A stretch of 64,000 bases of DNA from positions 1 through 64,000 of the forward strand of contig NCSJ02000179.1 in the NCBI GenBank assembly GCA_002812745.2. The letters run 5' to 3'. Source of the stretch: Scytalidium lignicola (Eukaryota > Ascomycota > Leotiomycetes). Below the pieces are notes generated by a model that saw only the letters and a program-made list of their open reading frames with translations, was not told where the DNA came from and made no database searches. This document shows, one piece after another, positions 48,944 through 60,138 of the stretch (position 1 is its first letter; the number at the start of each line of letters is the position of its first letter). The translations under genes and the position numbers were made by a program.

Positions 48944-51363
48944 TGTACGCAATAAAGTACCTGCATGTACACATAAAACTTAAATAAGTTGAGTGGCGAG
49001 TAGACTGGAACAATATTTTTGTGGAATGTTCTAATGCTATTATTATAAAGATTAATATGGAAACCTCGAGAGGGGAACGGCAAACCCCAGGTAATTTCCC
49101 CGACATTCATATCGCCTTAAACTCCGTAAATGCATAGAAAATGCTCCTATGAAGTCTAGCCATCCTGCAGATCATACCCATGTTGTATCCAGCCCTGCAT
49201 ATAAGCATGAAGGCGCTCGGGGTTATCTCCGAGTTCTCTTTATCCGATCCGAAGTCAATCACTTAGAGTTAAAAGTTGAGGAAGAGCCGGCCATAGCCTG
49301 AGTTATAAACATAAATCGTAAAGATGATTAGCTTGTACCATGCAATCTGAGGAATATATACTTATTCAAAATAGCAACAACCAGACAGGCAGACGAAAAG
49401 GAATAAAATATCAAAACCCCCAACACTCGTTCATTTCATCCTGAATTATGTATTAAAAAGAGAACCCTTAAGACATTTTTTTAAAGGAAAATGATTAGGT
49501 GATTCATGTATTGTTATCACGAGTAACTTGTCGTTGATAACTATTATTATCAGCTCACTAGCTAAAAGAACTAAAAAACACTGTGCAGTGCCTATATGGA
49601 GGATCTGGACTCTAATCGAAAGATGATATCTACATTTCAGGTAATCTTGCTTATCCCCAGTTGCCATGAATAGGAGAAAGATATGTGGGCTGAGCTTCCT
49701 GTGGATGAGTATTATGTTATCCAGGATAACTTCTTATATCACGCGAAACCTCAATCTTTCCGTACAAAATAAAACTATCTATTATCTTGTCGAAGAAGTT
49801 TCGTGATTCCGCTTGATATCGACACTATTTTAAATTGCGCCTCGATTCCACCATCAAACCAATATTCCTCCTCCCCATACATAAAGTTATTCCACTTCCA
49901 CCCCCGCTTCTGCATTCCACTCCGAGTCGAGCTAACTTCTTGCGGTTGACCAGAACTCCCTGATACTAACTACTCAAGAATCTGAATAACAAAGAGGGTA
50001 GTTGTACTCGATTCTTGCCTTCAAGATATGAAACAATGTAAATCTCTTCTTTAAGGGCCATTACGACAGCTAGGGAAAACAGGCCCAACATCTTAAGAGA
50101 AATTGTTGTTGGCGTCGTCACCAGTATTCGAACTAGATGGATGTACCAAGTTATTTGACAAGAATTGATATTTGTTCTCTTAACATAGTACTCACCCTAC
50201 ACTAAGTATCAACCGTCCCGTCTCTCCTTGTCACGGACGACAAGCTCATCGGACGACTATTGCACGTGGAAGAAATCCAGATGTTCCCCTACTGCGAAAT
50301 GAGGAATAGACACGTGGGAGCATGATACTTAGCTATGGCCACTTCCCTGACAACCTATATCCGCTAGTGAGATTACTATTGGCATTTGAAATCCGGGGGG
50401 GGGAGACAAATTTCAATATCTGTTGGTCTGAGTTCCATGATCTCCACTACCAATCTAATTGGTCTTTTAATCTGTTTCCAATTAGTAAGGCTCAGGGGGT
50501 TAATCGGGTGGGCTGCAGTTGGTCTCAAATTTGTTCAGCGGATGCGGCTTTTAACTTAAATCAGTTCAAATTGTTTTATCTCTTAATTCAACATATTTCA
50601 AACGTTTATTATAACATTTTCAATTAAAAACTTTATAATAAAAATTATTGTTTACATAAATATCTTCAGAATCTGAGATAAGGGAGTGGAAAATGATGTT
50701 GGTTTTAAATAAGACATCGACGAAACCAAACTATAGAAATCTTTCCCTTGAATATTCCACGGACATGCCCCGAGAAGGAACTGTAAATCTCATCATTCTT
50801 AAACAGGCTTGTGTTATCATCACATCTTCTTCGGACCGAACAGCTACACGTGGATAGACGGGACTCTCTTCAAGTTTGAAATTTCCAAGCATTTGATATC
50901 ATCCAATTCTAGTGTCATTATGTTGTGGAGCTTACAGCAAACCGGAATACGACTAACTGGAGGATAGTGATTTCCTCAGAGGTATTAGCCTTGCGGTGGC
51001 ATACTTGGTGGGAGAGGTGCAGGACGCAGCAACAGGAGCATCAAATGATTCAGCGCGCGACAGAATTATACCTGCCGATATTAGGATTACTGTTTTTAAT
51101 GATGAGGAGTTGAGACATATGTTTAAGTACTGTAAACTTTATTGGTATGGATCAGACTGAATCCTGTTCAGTGCTGAGGAAATCCGCTTCATTTTCGATC
51201 CCGGGAACCTTCAACCCATTTCAACTCAAAATTGATAACAACAAATGAAACAAAGATGAACACGTAGTTAGAATTGACTTACAATTGCTTGATGATAGTA
51301 ATACAATAGTGAAAACCATAAACACTCTGGCACCGTGTAGGATTGAGGGAACAGATCTTTTAG
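48944..51363. other. Intergenic region
   Basis: About 2.4 kb without a supported gene. It is AT-rich in patches (49,440-49,800; 50,560-50,680) and has no recognised motif. Confidence 0.45.
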
Positions 51364-52428
51364 TTACTCCCGACCCATCTCTTGCTTCTCCACCACTACG
51401 CTTTGAACGCTCGGAGCACTTCTCCTATGGTTAATCTGAACTTGTCGTATAGAACTCTGTTTAAGTTTCAGAAACATATTACTGTCACTTCGTCTATAGC
51501 CTTCCCTCTCTAATACCGAAGCCGCTAATGAATGGGGCCGACATGGCAACTCATTTTCCAACCACAATGCCGGAGAGATGGGAGAAATTTGTGCATCCTC
51601 CTTCTCAGACCCACTAGATGAATGTTCCTTAAAGAGCATATTGGAGTAGTAGATTTTGGCCCAACTTGGTACGGACTTAGCGAACCGGGCTTTGCTGCTT
51701 GCAGAGGTTGTTGTCATCTGACTGTTCCTATTATTCCATGGGGCAGTTGAAATGGCCACCGCTGGTGGAGGAGGGGGAGTATTTCCACTTCCGCTTCCAC
51801 TACCACTGCCACTGCCACTACCACTACCCCCAGCGATGCCTCCAGCACTGGACTGAGCTGCTACGCTTGAGCCAGCACCGACCACAGCAGAAGATGCGTT
51901 ATCTGGAAGGGCGGGGACTGTAGTGGGAGCGCTGGGGTCTGGAATGTTTGGATCAGAAGAGGAACCAGGAGCTGGTGGTAGTCCTGGTGGTGCCCCAACT
52001 ACTGGTGGAGGAGGAGGGGGTGGTGACGATGGCGGCCCTGCTGGTGGTCCCGCTGGTGGTCCTGCAGGAGGTGGAGGTGGAGGTGGAGGTGGTAACGATG
52101 GTGGTGCCGGAACAGGAGCAGGAGGTGGTGGAGGTGGTGGAGACGGTGGAGGAGGAGAAGGAGGAGAAGGAGGAGACGGAGGAGACGGAGGAGCAGGGGG
52201 AGGCGGTGGTGGTGGAGGAGAAGGAGGAGCAGGTGGTGGCGGTGGTGGTGGTGGTGCAGGGGCAGTGGTTGCAATCGGGGCAGATGCTGGAGCTGACACT
52301 GGTTNCGCCGGCGGTGGAGATGAAGTCGGTGGTGGTGGTGATGGTGGTGGTGGTGTAGGAGCAGTTGAATAAACGGAGATAATTGTAGTTAGGAATGCCA
52401 AGGAAGTGAGCTGTTGCACAAGGCTCAA
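51364..52428 (-). CDS. Proline-rich, secreted-type low-complexity protein; 5' end uncertain
   Basis: An open frame of about 350 codons. A hydrophobic N-terminus (LTSLAFLTTIISVYSTA) resembles a signal peptide. It is followed by roughly 150 residues of PPPPPP / APSPP / GPPAGPP repeats, an Ala/Ser/Val linker, a (GS)n run of about 16 residues and a charged, non-repetitive C-terminal 110 residues with no family I recognise. The most upstream in-frame codon after a stop is TTG at 52,426-52,428; there is no in-frame ATG. The true start must therefore be in an upstream exon (one candidate ATG is at about 52,472) or has been lost at the edge of the AT-rich block that begins at about 52,610. An N at 52,305 lies inside the repeat. 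A cell-wall or extracellular role is possible but is inference. Confidence 0.6.
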   Translation of the reverse strand: MSLVQQLTSLAFLTTIISVYSTAPTPPPPSPPPPTSSPPPAXPVSAPASAPIATTAPAPPPPPPPPAPPSPPPPPPPPAPPSPPSPPSPPSPPPPSPPPPPPPAPVPAPPSLPPPPPPPPPAGPPAGPPAGPPSSPPPPPPPVVGAPPGLPPAPGSSSDPNIPDPSAPTTVPALPDNASSAVVGAGSSVAAQSSAGGIAGGSGSGSGSGSGSGSGNTPPPPPAVAISTAPWNNRNSQMTTTSASSKARFAKSVPSWAKIYYSNMLFKEHSSSGSEKEDAQISPISPALWLENELPCRPHSLAASVLEREGYRRSDSNMFLKLKQSSIRQVQINHRRSAPSVQSVVVEKQEMGRE

Positions 52429-54004
52429 GGCTGGAGGCGGATCAAAATTGCCAACTGCGAAAGTGCAAGATGCTCATAAAGGATTAATGGCTGTTCTGAG
52501 CTTTGAAAGTATTAATATAAATAGATTCAGTGTAAACCTAAGATCTAGTTCAGAGCTTGAGTACTTCGACAAGAAGCTAAGAGTTATGTATCCAGGTTGC
52601 TAAGAGATAATACTTTAAAGAATAAAGGTGTTAAAATCTTAGTAGTTTATTAGTGTAGACTTATNAAAAACAATTAATGTTGAATAATTTGTTTTGTTTA
52701 AATGCTAATGTAATGTTGAACATAATATTATTAATAATAGAGTATAGACTATTATTAAGTAAACAGGTAAAAGTTAATATTATTAAGAAGATAATATAAT
52801 TTGACAAAGAAATACTAAGATGATCTTGTCAGTTTGTTATTGTATAATATAATATATTAAAAATGCAAGACTTGTACTTACAATGTTTTTCTATTTACTA
52901 TTGCATTTACAACAAAAAATAAGATAATGGTTAAAATAATTAGTAAAGTTGTATTTGCTCTTAGTTTGAACGTAAGTTAGTAATATAGTAAAATTACTTA
53001 TGTATTAATATTATACTTGATGAGCTATTCTCTGTACATTTATATTAACATTGTAATTATATACTACAAGAGTTTAGTCATACATATACATTAAAGAAGT
53101 AAAGTATATAATGTAATTATAATTGTAGTAGTAATAATATTGATATTAATCTTAATAAAGCTGGATTTACTTATAAAAGTGTTTAAAAAAGTAAAAGTAG
53201 TTAAGGTTTTTAATGCTTCTAGATAAGAAGTATACAGATTATTATACTAAGATAATAGATTATTAAAGTTGTTAAAGAATATTAATATTATTAATGAACT
53301 TGTTATTAATATTCTAGTTCTTACAATTACTATTATAATAACATTTACATGTATTAGCTTTTAAAGATTTATTATTAACTTATTATTAAATAATTAAATG
53401 TATATTAAAATTATTTTACTTATAAACTACTTACTTTAAGAGTTTAAGCTTATTAATAAAGATAAAAGCAACAATACTTATAAGATTTAATGTTTTGTTA
53501 ACATTGTTAAGCATTGTGATAAATGAGTAAAGCTTATAATAGAAATATTATAAAGAATATGTTTATAAGAAAAAAGAAGTAAGTAAATAACAAGTTGTAT
53601 ACTTATTTATTCTTTTAGTATTTCTAATTATCTTTTATCNTTTTTTTAATTTATAACTTAACAATTATACTGCTTACTTAAAGTGTTAAAGTATTATTAT
53701 CACAAATGTTTACTTAAAGTATGATTTGTATAAGCTTTTAATATATAAAGAGACTACTAAACTGTATTTGTTATTCTTTTAATAGCATTGTAAATCTGCT
53801 TACAATTCCTAAAGTTGTAAATAATTTAACTAATGATAAATGTAAACAATTTAGATTATTACAGTTATACTGTTTTAGATAATTACTTTAATAGTTAAGC
53901 TTACTTTATGTTAATAGATAATTATAAAATTATAAACAAATAATTTTTTAGTCTTGTTATTCAACTATTCTGAAGTTTAGTAAAAAGATTAACTATTACC
54001 TATA

Positions 54005-54286
54005 TGTTATAACCTTTCTATTTTGAGGCTTAAAGCTCGGTAACACTAGTTACACAGAGAACTTCTACATAGAAGAAGTTAAGATTACATAATTTAAAAT
54101 TATATAATAAACCTAAAAGAACTAGAAAGTCTAGAAGATCTGAAGCTTGAAGAACTCTTAACTCTAGAAAGTATAAAAGTCTATATAAGTAGATAGTTTT
54201 CCTAGTTAAGATAGAACTTTATACTTAACTTAAATTAAATATCTTGTAAAAAGATCTTCTAATAACTTAACTAGTACTTGTAACTT
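54005..54286. repeat. Possible decayed LTR
   Basis: Starts TGTTATAACC and contains gaggctt, gctcggtaaca, gttacacagagaactt and a ctatataag TATA-like block. These lie in the same order as in the LTRs at 26,902 and 33,969, but the sequence is too diverged to call the same family. It ends near ttgtaact. Confidence 0.35.
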
Positions 54287-54839
54287 TACATTTGTATATA
54301 AGCTTTTAAACAAATAATATAATATTTATATAAAGTAAATATCCGAATACTTTATTAACAAGTATACAAAGTATGTTATACTTAAAACTTTAGTAAAAAA
54401 CAAGTTATTATGATGGACATTCTTAATTGCAAATTAGAATAAGCTACTTTAATATTAGAAGAATAGAATATACATAGATAAAACAATTATATGTATAAAT
54501 ATACTCAAAAGAATATGATTATTATATACTTAAGAAGNAAAAACAAAAACTTGATTATATCCAATACATATTCTATTCTAACTATTAATTTGTTATAGTA
54601 TAAGTTGTTATTAATTATAATTATAAGTTAAAGCTTTATTTTGTTTTATACAAAAGAGAAAGTAAAGGATTTATACAAAAGAAGTATGTTAAACAAATCT
54701 TTTAAAAGTTATTAAAAGAAATATTCGAAAATAAGGTAAAGTTAAAGGAAAAGTTCAAAACCTGAAAAGTGTATTAATATGTAGAGGACAATAACTAAGT
54801 GTATAGTAAAAAGAATATAGCAAAAAATAAAAAAGTTAT

Positions 54840-55115
54840 GCAATAGAATTCGAATAGAATGCTATATTAGATTAATTGATTGGCCTCCTTAATCGCCTGA
54901 TTTGAATCCTATCGAAAATATATGGCAAGTCCTTAAGCAATTACTTAGAAATTGAAAGATAGCAAATAAGTGGAAATTAGAGGATCTTAAAGTAATTATA
55001 TAAGATATATAAGAGAATCAGATCTCAATTGAATAGTATATTAACTACTTTATTGATATTATGCTTGAAAGGATAACAAAGGTCAAGATGCGAAAGGGAA
55101 GCTCTTCAGGGTAGT
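54840..55115 (+). pseudogene. Tc1/mariner transposase relic (DDE_3 C-terminus)
   Basis: The frame reads RLIDWPP.SPDLNPIENIWQVLKQLL, the hallmark C-terminal block of Tc1/mariner transposases (DWPxxSPDLNPIENxWxxLK). A decayed tail with stops follows. The catalytic centre upstream cannot be recognised. The region just after (55,110-55,250) changes to a GC-richer stretch and may include the element end. Confidence 0.75.
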
Positions 55116-56129
55116 AGTAGTAGTAATTGTAGTAGTAAAATAGGGGTAATAAAATAGCCATAGAAAATTCCTTAATTTGGGTAGCAGAATTCGTTCGCTT
55201 GCAGGGGGTGCGTGATTCATTTCTTGCACCCCCTTACGTATCTTCAAAGTGGCGTCGTTGCCTTATATTTAAACAGGTTATATATGTTTACCATTCATTG
55301 CTACTGAAGTAAGGCCGTTGAGTGGAAGAATCCTTGAAATTACTTATACTAATTTAGTTTAATAAGCTTAAGCGAATAAGGTCCTAAGGGATACACTTGT
55401 AATTTTACTATAAATTATATCAAATTTCACTAATTAGAGTTTTATACTTAATAAGATATAACATAATTAACTGAACTATTAGTTAACTAACTTGCATTAT
55501 ATTATATAATAATCAATACAACATCATCCTCTTCTCTTTTATCATATTCCCTAATGAGCCCTTTAGAATCCTTACGTTGCCCACCTCAACTTTTACAATG
55601 TTTAAATTCTAAGTAAGTAGATTCACGAGCCTCTTTTAATCTACACTATAACATTGCAAACATTAGAATAATAGATCACAATCTACGGACCTTCACAATT
55701 TAATGATATAAAAGCAGAAGTTAAAACCCTCATTTTAAATAGTTTAAAATCATAATAAAAGAATAGAGTAATGAAGAATGCAACTAGAGTAATGAAGAGT
55801 GCGAATAAAAGCAAGAAAGAGTATCAATGAAGTAAGAGATAGTGCGAATAAAGAAAGAAAATGTGTGAATAAAAAAAGGAAAAATGAGAATGAAAGTAAG
55901 GAAGAGTGCGAATGAAGCAAAGAAAAGTGCGAATGAGAGCATAGAAGAGTTCAGATAGCGGAGAGGAGAAATAAGACCAAGGTAAGAATTGAAGAAACAT
56001 GGTGAAGTGTAGAAAAATTCAGATTCCGTTATAACTATTAACGCTAGCCAGTTAATGAGAATACCGTAAATCATACCGGTATATAATGTTAGTTAGGACA
56101 TTGTATGGCCAAGGAGCTTATTTGTATCA

Positions 56130-57075
56130 GGATATGACAGCAGGATAGGATATGATTGTTATATTCGCCTTGATCTTATGACCAACAGCGTTCCAGCTAA
56201 CTGGAAAGTTGTGCCATGGCATCAGCTTGGACGCATAACTGATGAGAAGTTGATGTTGCCTATACTGAGTGAATACAGGAGGGGACTGAGTTGCTGCAAT
56301 AACATCCGTCTTTACCATTTCCGACTTCGTAGATGAGGTAAAGTTATGGTTAGTTGACGATTCTTCTTGGGGCGCTTTGCTGGTGATATCAACTTCTCGT
56401 TCTCCGACGCTACGGTAGAAAAGACTCTCTTCAAGAAAGAAAAAGAAGACGATCAAGATCAGTCCGCAGAATATGGCACCCCATCGCATAATCCAACGCC
56501 AGTTTTCCATGCCGGTTGCCATGTACCGTTGCCAAATGGAGTCAATGGCTGAGCCAAGTGAACCCATTGCAATGTAAAGGGACACCATGGCACCTTATTA
56601 ATGAGCAAAGCTGACATCTGTAATCTAAGCAATGAGAGGTTAATATTAGAAAGTCTTGGCTCTGGAATTTGACGACTTACCGATATCTCAACGAGAACAT
56701 CGAAGGGAGCAGCTCCAAAACGACAAGGATACACGAGCCACTATACTGGTCGAAGCTTGTTATAAACATCTGCAAGATTTGGGATAAGAGAAGTACGATC
56801 ATGATGGCAAGATAGACAAGGCGGCGTCCGAATTCTTTGCCCCGACAGATTGGTAAAATTTCCTGATAGCAAAGCTGGTGGAGGACTTACTATGAGTTAG
56901 AGGAATGCAGAAGATGTTTCCAAGACCAAGGAAGAAATTCTGAAAAGCAACGCTAGCATTCATCTTTATGGCATTTACGCCAATCGCCTTTTCAACTTGA
57001 GCGAAAACAGTTGTAAGGTTTGTGAGGTGAAAGATGATGGATTGCACGAGTGCGAAGGCGTACAGTAACTACCGA
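56130..57075 (-). pseudogene. MFS transporter relic (N-terminal half)
   Basis: Descending from 57,060, the sequence reads AFALVQSIIFHLTNLTTVFA, then FLGLGNIFCIPL, then after a probable intron KEFGRRLVYLAIMIVLLL, matching MFS helices 1-3 and motif A. Next come GSCILV and, one frame away, FGAAPFDVLVEIS. The 1-nt shift between these at about 56,724 is a frameshift. After an intron, ITDVSFAH is followed by two stops where family members have FFAHxRG. The sequence then continues as GAMVSLYIAMGSLGSAIDSI, WRWIMRWGAIFCGLILIVFF and FFLEESLFYR. The second six helices are not recognisable. It is close to multidrug-type fungal MFS proteins. The intact hydrolase gene begins 400 bp away. Confidence 0.78.
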
Positions 57076-57482
57076 GCTATAGATGCTTAAGATACAAGGA
57101 ATGATATGGAAGCGAGCTAGCTAGCCAAGCCTTTGACAAGCAACAAATGTTGAACGGAATACTTTTAGGCTGGGGCTATAAATAGACACGAACCACCTGG
57201 AAAAATCGGATACTATTACTATGCTGCGCTGTCTTCGCAAGCCTGGACGTGAGAATTTCTATATCGTATCGAGAGTATCGACTATATAAACTCTATCACG
57301 GGCAGGACTTAAATTGAGTTTCTCTAATGACACTGCAAAAGTGCTATAATAGTAGATAAAATAAAATCTTTGAGCAAAATATAAGTGTAGCAAGCGTTCG
57401 AAGCAACTAATTGAAATATAAGGAGACAACCTGAAGCAGAAAACCTACATATCTTATCCTAGTATGGCTATCTGGATCTGAG

Positions 57483-58454
57483 TTATAGATGCGATCCAAC
57501 GCATTGTTTGAATACCCATTTGATCGCATCGACAATCACTTCAGGCTCTGTCAAGTGTACATTATGCCCACTTTCCAATGCCTCAATATATCGACTATTC
57601 CGGGAAAGTGTCAGTGCCTCGACCTGCAACTCATTATCTCTCTCTTCCCAAGTCTGCAGCATTTCATGAAACCTTAGCCTCTCCTCCACAGTCCCATACC
57701 CTGCGCGTACACCGCTTTCATACATCCTGGCGTGATCTCTCGCAGTCCCCCCTTTAACCACAGCGAGTGGCCGTTCGCCCAAAAATGGTTCCTCCCTGTT
57801 TAACTGCCCCTTTTCCGCCAGCACTGGAAAACTTTTTTCATACTCCGCACTCTCGGATTCTGCTTGCTGCTTGTGCTTCGTACTGTCTTCTTCGTCAAGA
57901 TACTCCCTCCATTCCGACGCTGTCAGTTTGTGATCCTGACGAATACCGGTTACAGAAAGATAGTCCAGCTTCCCTGCTATGGACCGGATAGATGGTTCCC
58001 GCCAGTTTATCACCGAGAGTGTACGTTCTTGGTTCGCGTCAACAAGCACCATACCTGATATATCATGAAGATGATCGCCCATTGCAAGAAATTCGCGTGC
58101 AAGGATGCCACCCCATGAATGAGCGACGAGAATATATGGTGGCTCTATATCTGCGCATTGAAGAAGTTGAGCGAGCTCTTCGGCAATTGCAATGGAAGTT
58201 GGTGGGTTAGGAGAAGTGTCACTCCTCCCGTAGCCTGCTCGATCGTAGAGATAGACCGGGAGGGTTAGGTTAAGAAGACGACGCACGGCAGCCCAGCCTG
58301 TGATGCTGCTCGCGAGGCCAGGTACAATTATCACAACAGGTTGACCCGGTGTACGATTTGGTCCGTAGGAGTATAAGCAGAGTCTGTGGGAACCGATGGA
58401 GACAAGTTTAGAACTTCCACCGGCGTCCCCGTTGAGGGGAAAACTAATTGTCAT
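57483..58454 (-). CDS. Alpha/beta hydrolase-fold protein, single exon
   Basis: 323 residues, a normal size for a soluble alpha/beta hydrolase. The oxyanion/first-strand region is VVIIVPGLASSITGW, strand 4 has YLYDRAGYGRSD, and the nucleophile elbow is AHSWGG with Ser113 (GxSxG variant HSWGG). The catalytic His is His297 in the C-terminal ESGHNVHL block. The acid residue is not assigned with confidence. The lid region (about 170-240) is charged and long (EEDSTKHKQQAESESAEYEK). No signal peptide, so probably cytosolic. The substrate is unknown; epoxide hydrolase, esterase and haloperoxidase-like enzymes all share this fold. The start is the only ATG before the conserved region. There are no lesions, in contrast to the broken genes on both sides. 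Confidence 0.92.
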   Translation of the reverse strand: MTISFPLNGDAGGSSKLVSIGSHRLCLYSYGPNRTPGQPVVIIVPGLASSITGWAAVRRLLNLTLPVYLYDRAGYGRSDTSPNPPTSIAIAEELAQLLQCADIEPPYILVAHSWGGILAREFLAMGDHLHDISGMVLVDANQERTLSVINWREPSIRSIAGKLDYLSVTGIRQDHKLTASEWREYLDEEDSTKHKQQAESESAEYEKSFPVLAEKGQLNREEPFLGERPLAVVKGGTARDHARMYESGVRAGYGTVEERLRFHEMLQTWEERDNELQVEALTLSRNSRYIEALESGHNVHLTEPEVIVDAIKWVFKQCVGSHL

Positions 58455-59390
58455 TAGTAATGTTTTGGGTTTCTATTCTTCGTTGTTTCAGGTATGGTGT
58501 AAATAAAGAGAGGACTTCGATATTTAAATAGATCTCAAATAAATACTGAGTAGTTGCTAACTACTTGGGTAGATAGATTCACTAGACTTTGACAATGATA
58601 CCGTAACTTCGGACGAGCGATTCGGGGGAGTGTTTCCGCCCGCGGCTGATCGGTACCTTTGAGTGGTCACCTCTATCTCCTTATCTATCACCCCGCGACT
58701 TGCATAGCCTATCTAATTCTTCGTCCTATATCACGTGACCATATATATATATATAGTAGTAGCCGTAGTAGCTGCAATAGGCTTCCCTCCCTTCTATTCT
58801 ACCGAACCTAACTTCTGATTGGTCGGTTGCTCAGTACACTCCATNATCATACAGCTTGATCACCTACCATATCGCTACTGTACGTAGCCAATCGTACATA
58901 CCATATTATTCTCCCACAATATATTATTATAAATAACCTTTAAATTCATTATTATACTTAAGCTTTATTATACTCCTTTGTTAAGGCTTTTACAAGTTAC
59001 ATAATCAATGTTAAAAGAATATTTACTTAAGTTGTTTATAAGTAATAAAATGCTTTTAACTTAACTATTTTGAATTTAAACAACTTTGTTCTAAAAACAA
59101 TATGTTCATAAAGTATATATGAAACTTATGTTCAATTTATATATTGTTATTTATGATAGTTATGAAATTGCAAACATGTAAAGGTTATAGCACTTATCTT
59201 AGGGGATACTTAAATGCACACACGGTTTACCTAAATCCACACGTTTTTGTCCAATGCCGGACATACCCCAGGCACAATATCACCTCGCGCTCCCATACAA
59301 ATTTGTATGGTGCGAAGAGACTCAGCAATGTAATCTATAAATTATGCTAATCCTTTTAATTTGAGTTATGTGATATATCTAAGCTAAATC
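58455..59390. other. Intergenic region with microsatellite and AT-rich patch
   Basis: A short (ta)n then (agt)n microsatellite lies at about 58,743-58,770. An AT-rich patch runs from about 58,910 to 59,150. A perfect 18-bp palindrome ccatacaaatttgtatgg is at 59,293-59,310. No gene is recognised. Confidence 0.55.
59293..59310. repeat. Perfect 18-bp palindrome
   Basis: ccatacaaatttgtatgg is exactly self-complementary. It could be an operator-like or terminator hairpin; there is no functional evidence. Confidence 0.8.
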
Positions 59391-59399
59391 AATACATCA

Positions 59400-60036
59400 A
59401 AACTTCAATACAATCTTGTGTTTTTTGCGATTCTCCCACCTCCCCTCCTCCCACTTCTACCCCCACTTCCATCTCCATACTCTTATCGCTCTGAATTGCC
59501 TTGTTAGCTAATATAGCTGTTTCCTCCATTGAATCTGTGTAATATATTGATGATATTCTAAGTTAGTAGCCTCGTTCTCGTGCTGTTCCAGGTTCATAAG
59601 TATCCTCAATATCATTGATTCTCTGAAGGCTAATCCTAGTAACCATCCAGCCAAACCTAATAGTATATTGCTAGTAGTTTAAAGTACTTATCCTCTTAAC
59701 AGAAGCTTGAATAATAGTCTTTAAGATAGCAAGATGTATACTTGAAGCTGAATATTCCATAACTGAAGAGGCTGAACTAGTTAAAAGCTCAAAAGCTGAA
59801 GGTAAACATTTAATACTGGATATTGTTGACTTGGAGGTTTTACTTCTACTAAAAACTCCTCTAAGCCTCCCTTTCTCTTGTACAACCTTTAGATTCAATA
59901 TAAGTTCTTGAATATTAATAAAAGTACTTGTAATCTCTTTGTTATACGTCCGGAATCTCGACACCTCCAAACCATCTGGCTCACGTGACCATACGCCGCC
60001 TTTACTCACGTTGGCTGAAGCCCAGCTTAGGCCCAA
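59400..60036 (-). pseudogene. Unrecognised coding remnant, possibly transposon- or repeat-derived
   Basis: An open frame of 121 codons (60,036-59,671) includes ITSTFINIQELILNLKVVQE, SRSKTSKSTISSIKCLPSAF and SSASSVMEYSASSI. After a probable intron or frame break, a second stretch (about 59,620-59,400) reads ISLQRINDIEDTYEPGTARE, then a stop, then YYTDSMEETAILANKAIQSD and a Glu/Gly/Val-rich tail. The two parts look like pieces of one protein. I have the impression of a repeated fungal family but cannot name it. One in-frame stop suggests decay. Confidence 0.4.
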
Positions 60037-60138
60037 CTCAGGCTTAGCTCAGCTTCGGCTCATGTCTGCTTAGGTCTACTCACTTACCTTACCAGAAATC
60101 GTCAACTTCTATCAAGAAGCTTGAAAAGGCTTTTCTTT

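Larger units (their letters stand above)
52610..56100. other. Second AT-rich, transposon-derived block
   Basis: AT-rich with long TA-rich runs and few open frames. It contains an LTR-like stretch (54,005-54,286) and a Tc1/mariner relic. The rest has no identifiable content. Its right part (55,740-55,950) is an A/G-rich repeat with units like gtgcgaatgaa. Confidence 0.7.

Noticed and set aside
51923..52372. Long plus-strand frames with poly-Gly or poly-Val/Glu over the proline-rich gene
   Set aside because: These are antisense shadows of the CCN proline codons. The minus frame has the signal-peptide-like start and a non-repetitive C-terminus.
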